Position numbers and translations under genes: made by a program. This document shows, piece after piece, positions 62,491 to 64,000 of a DNA stretch of 64,000 bases. Position 1 is the first letter of the stretch; each line of letters opens with the position of its first letter. The stretch comes from Flectobacillus sp. BAB-3569 (GTDB lineage Bacteria > Bacteroidota > Bacteroidia > Cytophagales > Spirosomataceae). The DNA is taken from contig NZ_NJFZ01000006.1 in the NCBI RefSeq assembly GCF_002270355.1, positions 186,001 through 250,000 on the forward strand, in the 5' to 3' direction. The notes below the pieces were generated by a model. That model made no database searches, had not been told where the DNA came from, and saw only the letters and a program-made list of their open reading frames with translations.

Positions 62491-63522
62491 ATGGAAAACT
62501 TACAGAACGATTTAATATTGAGAGCTGCACGTGGGCAGCAAGTAGAGCGTGTGCCTGTTTGGATGATGCGTCAGGCGGGTAGAATTTTAGCTGAATACCG
62601 TGCCGTTCGCGAAAAAGCAGGAAGCTTTATACAATTGGCGACTACGCCAGAATTAGCTGCCGAAGTGACTATCCAACCAGTAGATATTTTGGGTGTAGAT
62701 GCCGCAATTATTTTTTCTGATATTTTGGTAGTTCCCGAAGCTATGGGCTTACCTTATGTGATGGAAGAAAAAGTAGGTCCTATTTTTCCAACTACTATTC
62801 ACTCAATGGCAGATGTCGAAAAGCTACATGTTGCCAATCCAGAAGAGGAGCTTAAATATGTATTGGATGCTATCAAAATTGTAAAATCAGAATTGAATGG
62901 CCGTGTGCCTTTAATTGGCTTTGCTGGTGCGCCATTTACGTTACTTTGCTATATGATTGAAGGAAGAGGTTCTAAAACCTTCTCTAAAGCAAAAAAAGCA
63001 TTGTACTCTGAGCCTGAATTGTCTCATGCTCTTTTACAGAAAATCACTGATACTACCATTGCCTATCTGAAAGCACAGGTGGCAGCAGGAGCTAATTTGG
63101 TTCAAATTTTTGACTCTTGGGCTGGTATTCTTTCTCCTGAACAATACCGTACTTATTCGTTGCCATATATTGCTCAAATTTGTGATGCTATTACCGAAGT
63201 ACCTGTGACAGTATTTGCTAAAGGTGCATTCTTTGCTCGTGAAGATATGGGTAAGTTGAATTGTGAGGTAGTGGGTCTTGACTGGAATATGGATATTGCT
63301 GAATCAAGAAAATTGGTTGGCAGTTCAAAAACATTGCAAGGAAATCTTGATCCATGTGTATTGTATGGTTCATTCGACGAAATCAAAAAACATACTCGTT
63401 CGATGATTCAGCAGTTTGGAACACAGAAATACATCGCAAACCTAGGGCATGGCGTATATCCAGATACTAATCCAGATAAAGTAAAATGCTTTATCGATAC
63501 CGTAAAGGAATATCAAGCCTAG
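62491..63522 (+). CDS. hemE: Uroporphyrinogen decarboxylase
   Basis: HemE removes four acetate carboxyls of uroporphyrinogen III to make coproporphyrinogen III in haem synthesis. The [20 protein letters not shown] signature, [16 protein letters not shown], the [16 protein letters not shown] motif, [13 protein letters not shown] and the terminal [15 protein letters not shown] are all conserved. The length of 343 residues is normal. Haem demand fits the nearby cytochrome c, though the genes are not linked. Confidence 0.97.
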   Translation: MENLQNDLILRAARGQQVERVPVWMMRQAGRILAEYRAVREKAGSFIQLATTPELAAEVTIQPVDILGVDAAIIFSDILVVPEAMGLPYVMEEKVGPIFPTTIHSMADVEKLHVANPEEELKYVLDAIKIVKSELNGRVPLIGFAGAPFTLLCYMIEGRGSKTFSKAKKALYSEPELSHALLQKITDTTIAYLKAQVAAGANLVQIFDSWAGILSPEQYRTYSLPYIAQICDAITEVPVTVFAKGAFFAREDMGKLNCEVVGLDWNMDIAESRKLVGSSKTLQGNLDPCVLYGSFDEIKKHTRSMIQQFGTQKYIANLGHGVYPDTNPDKVKCFIDTVKEYQA

Positions 63523-63630
63523 GGGAAATTTCGGATATCGGATGTTGGATTTCGGAAGTGTAACCTACTTTTAGGGAGTCTTTTTTATCCTTCCGCAATC
63601 AGAAATCTCTAGTCCGCAATTCTTTGACCT
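63523..63630. repeat. Intergenic element family A, copy 4 (short)
   Basis: It begins right after hemE with ATTTCGGATATCGGATG, TTGGATTTCGGAAGTG and TAACCT, and ends with CCGCAATCAGAAATC. The central hairpin of longer copies is largely missing. Confidence 0.65.
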
Positions 63631-63633
63631 TAT

Positions 63634-63672
63634 CAAAAAGGCTCAGTACAAATCGTACTGAGCCTTTTGAAT
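63634..63672. terminator. Bidirectional terminator between hemE and guaB
   Basis: AAAAGGCTCAGTAC (ending 63649) pairs with GTACTGAGCCTTTT (63655-63668) around a 5-nt loop, with A and T runs on either side. Confidence 0.9.
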
Positions 63673-63715
63673 TTCTACAAAGCTATAATTTATGATTATA
63701 AACTGCGGATGTTGC

Positions 63716-64000
<285 letters not shown>

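Overview
The window is a piece of a Bacteroidota chromosome, most likely order Cytophagales (the Flectobacillus/Arcicella/Runella neighbourhood is a guess from gene content). Signs are a SusC/SusD pair, a type IX secretion C-terminal sorting domain, DUF5606 and DUF5686 proteins, LytS/LytTR signalling, lipoboxes of the xSSC/TSC type, weak Shine-Dalgarno sites and several matches to the Bacteroidota promoter TTTG-N19-23-TAnnTTTG. I saw no tRNA, rRNA, CRISPR array or transposase.

Layout. 1-8.5 kb: housekeeping and small enzyme genes (partial SDR, Nudix, DUF2807 lipoprotein, VOC, Nif3, zinc-ribbon coiled coil, TPR protein, accD, a secreted unknown). 8.7-17.1 kb, minus strand: a secreted zincin with a T9SS tail, then susC-susD-lipoprotein. 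18-22.6 kb: M20 amidohydrolase, SDR, oligopeptidase B. 23-26.2 kb: rplM-rpsI, rpsB, tsf. 26.6-29.7 kb: a same-strand set of sigma factor, small protein, MscS, DUF3078 protein and MscL. 29.9-39.3 kb: a partial division and cell wall cluster (murD-ftsW-murG, two unrelated genes, murC-ftsQ-ftsA) without ftsZ. 39.4-49.3 kb: symporter, ndk, NrnA-like DHH protein, three FKBP lipoproteins, an inosine/xanthosine triphosphatase and a DUF5686 outer-membrane protein. 49.7-52.5 kb: three tandem small peptide genes facing away from a LytS-type kinase and LytTR regulator. 53-64 kb: plsY, a dipeptidase, murQ, cytochrome c, DUF5606, engB, a large repeat protein with a peptidoglycan-binding tail, a thioredoxin, hemE and the C-terminal end of guaB.

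The most interesting locus is 49768-50423. A 238-bp unit is present almost exactly three times, and each unit encodes a 59-residue peptide that is too short for many gene callers. Each peptide has a leader-like N-terminus (KLSVSKSTVAKFN) resembling Bacteroidota RiPP precursor leaders, then three copies of TASIISN with no cysteine. They lie divergently beside a histidine kinase/LytTR pair, which suggests a secreted, possibly modified, signal or toxin peptide with its sensor.

The intergenic DNA is the second theme. Two families of short elements with terminal inverted repeats (A and B) and a third palindrome/terminator family (C) are scattered between genes. Families A and B contain runs of degenerate 7-bp repeats. 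One family B copy separates rpsB from tsf, and its right end contains a consensus promoter that probably drives tsf.

Two genes (ftsW and the lipoprotein after susD) look one A short in an A-run just after an otherwise ideal ATG start. This is either homopolymer sequence error or a -1 slippage site.
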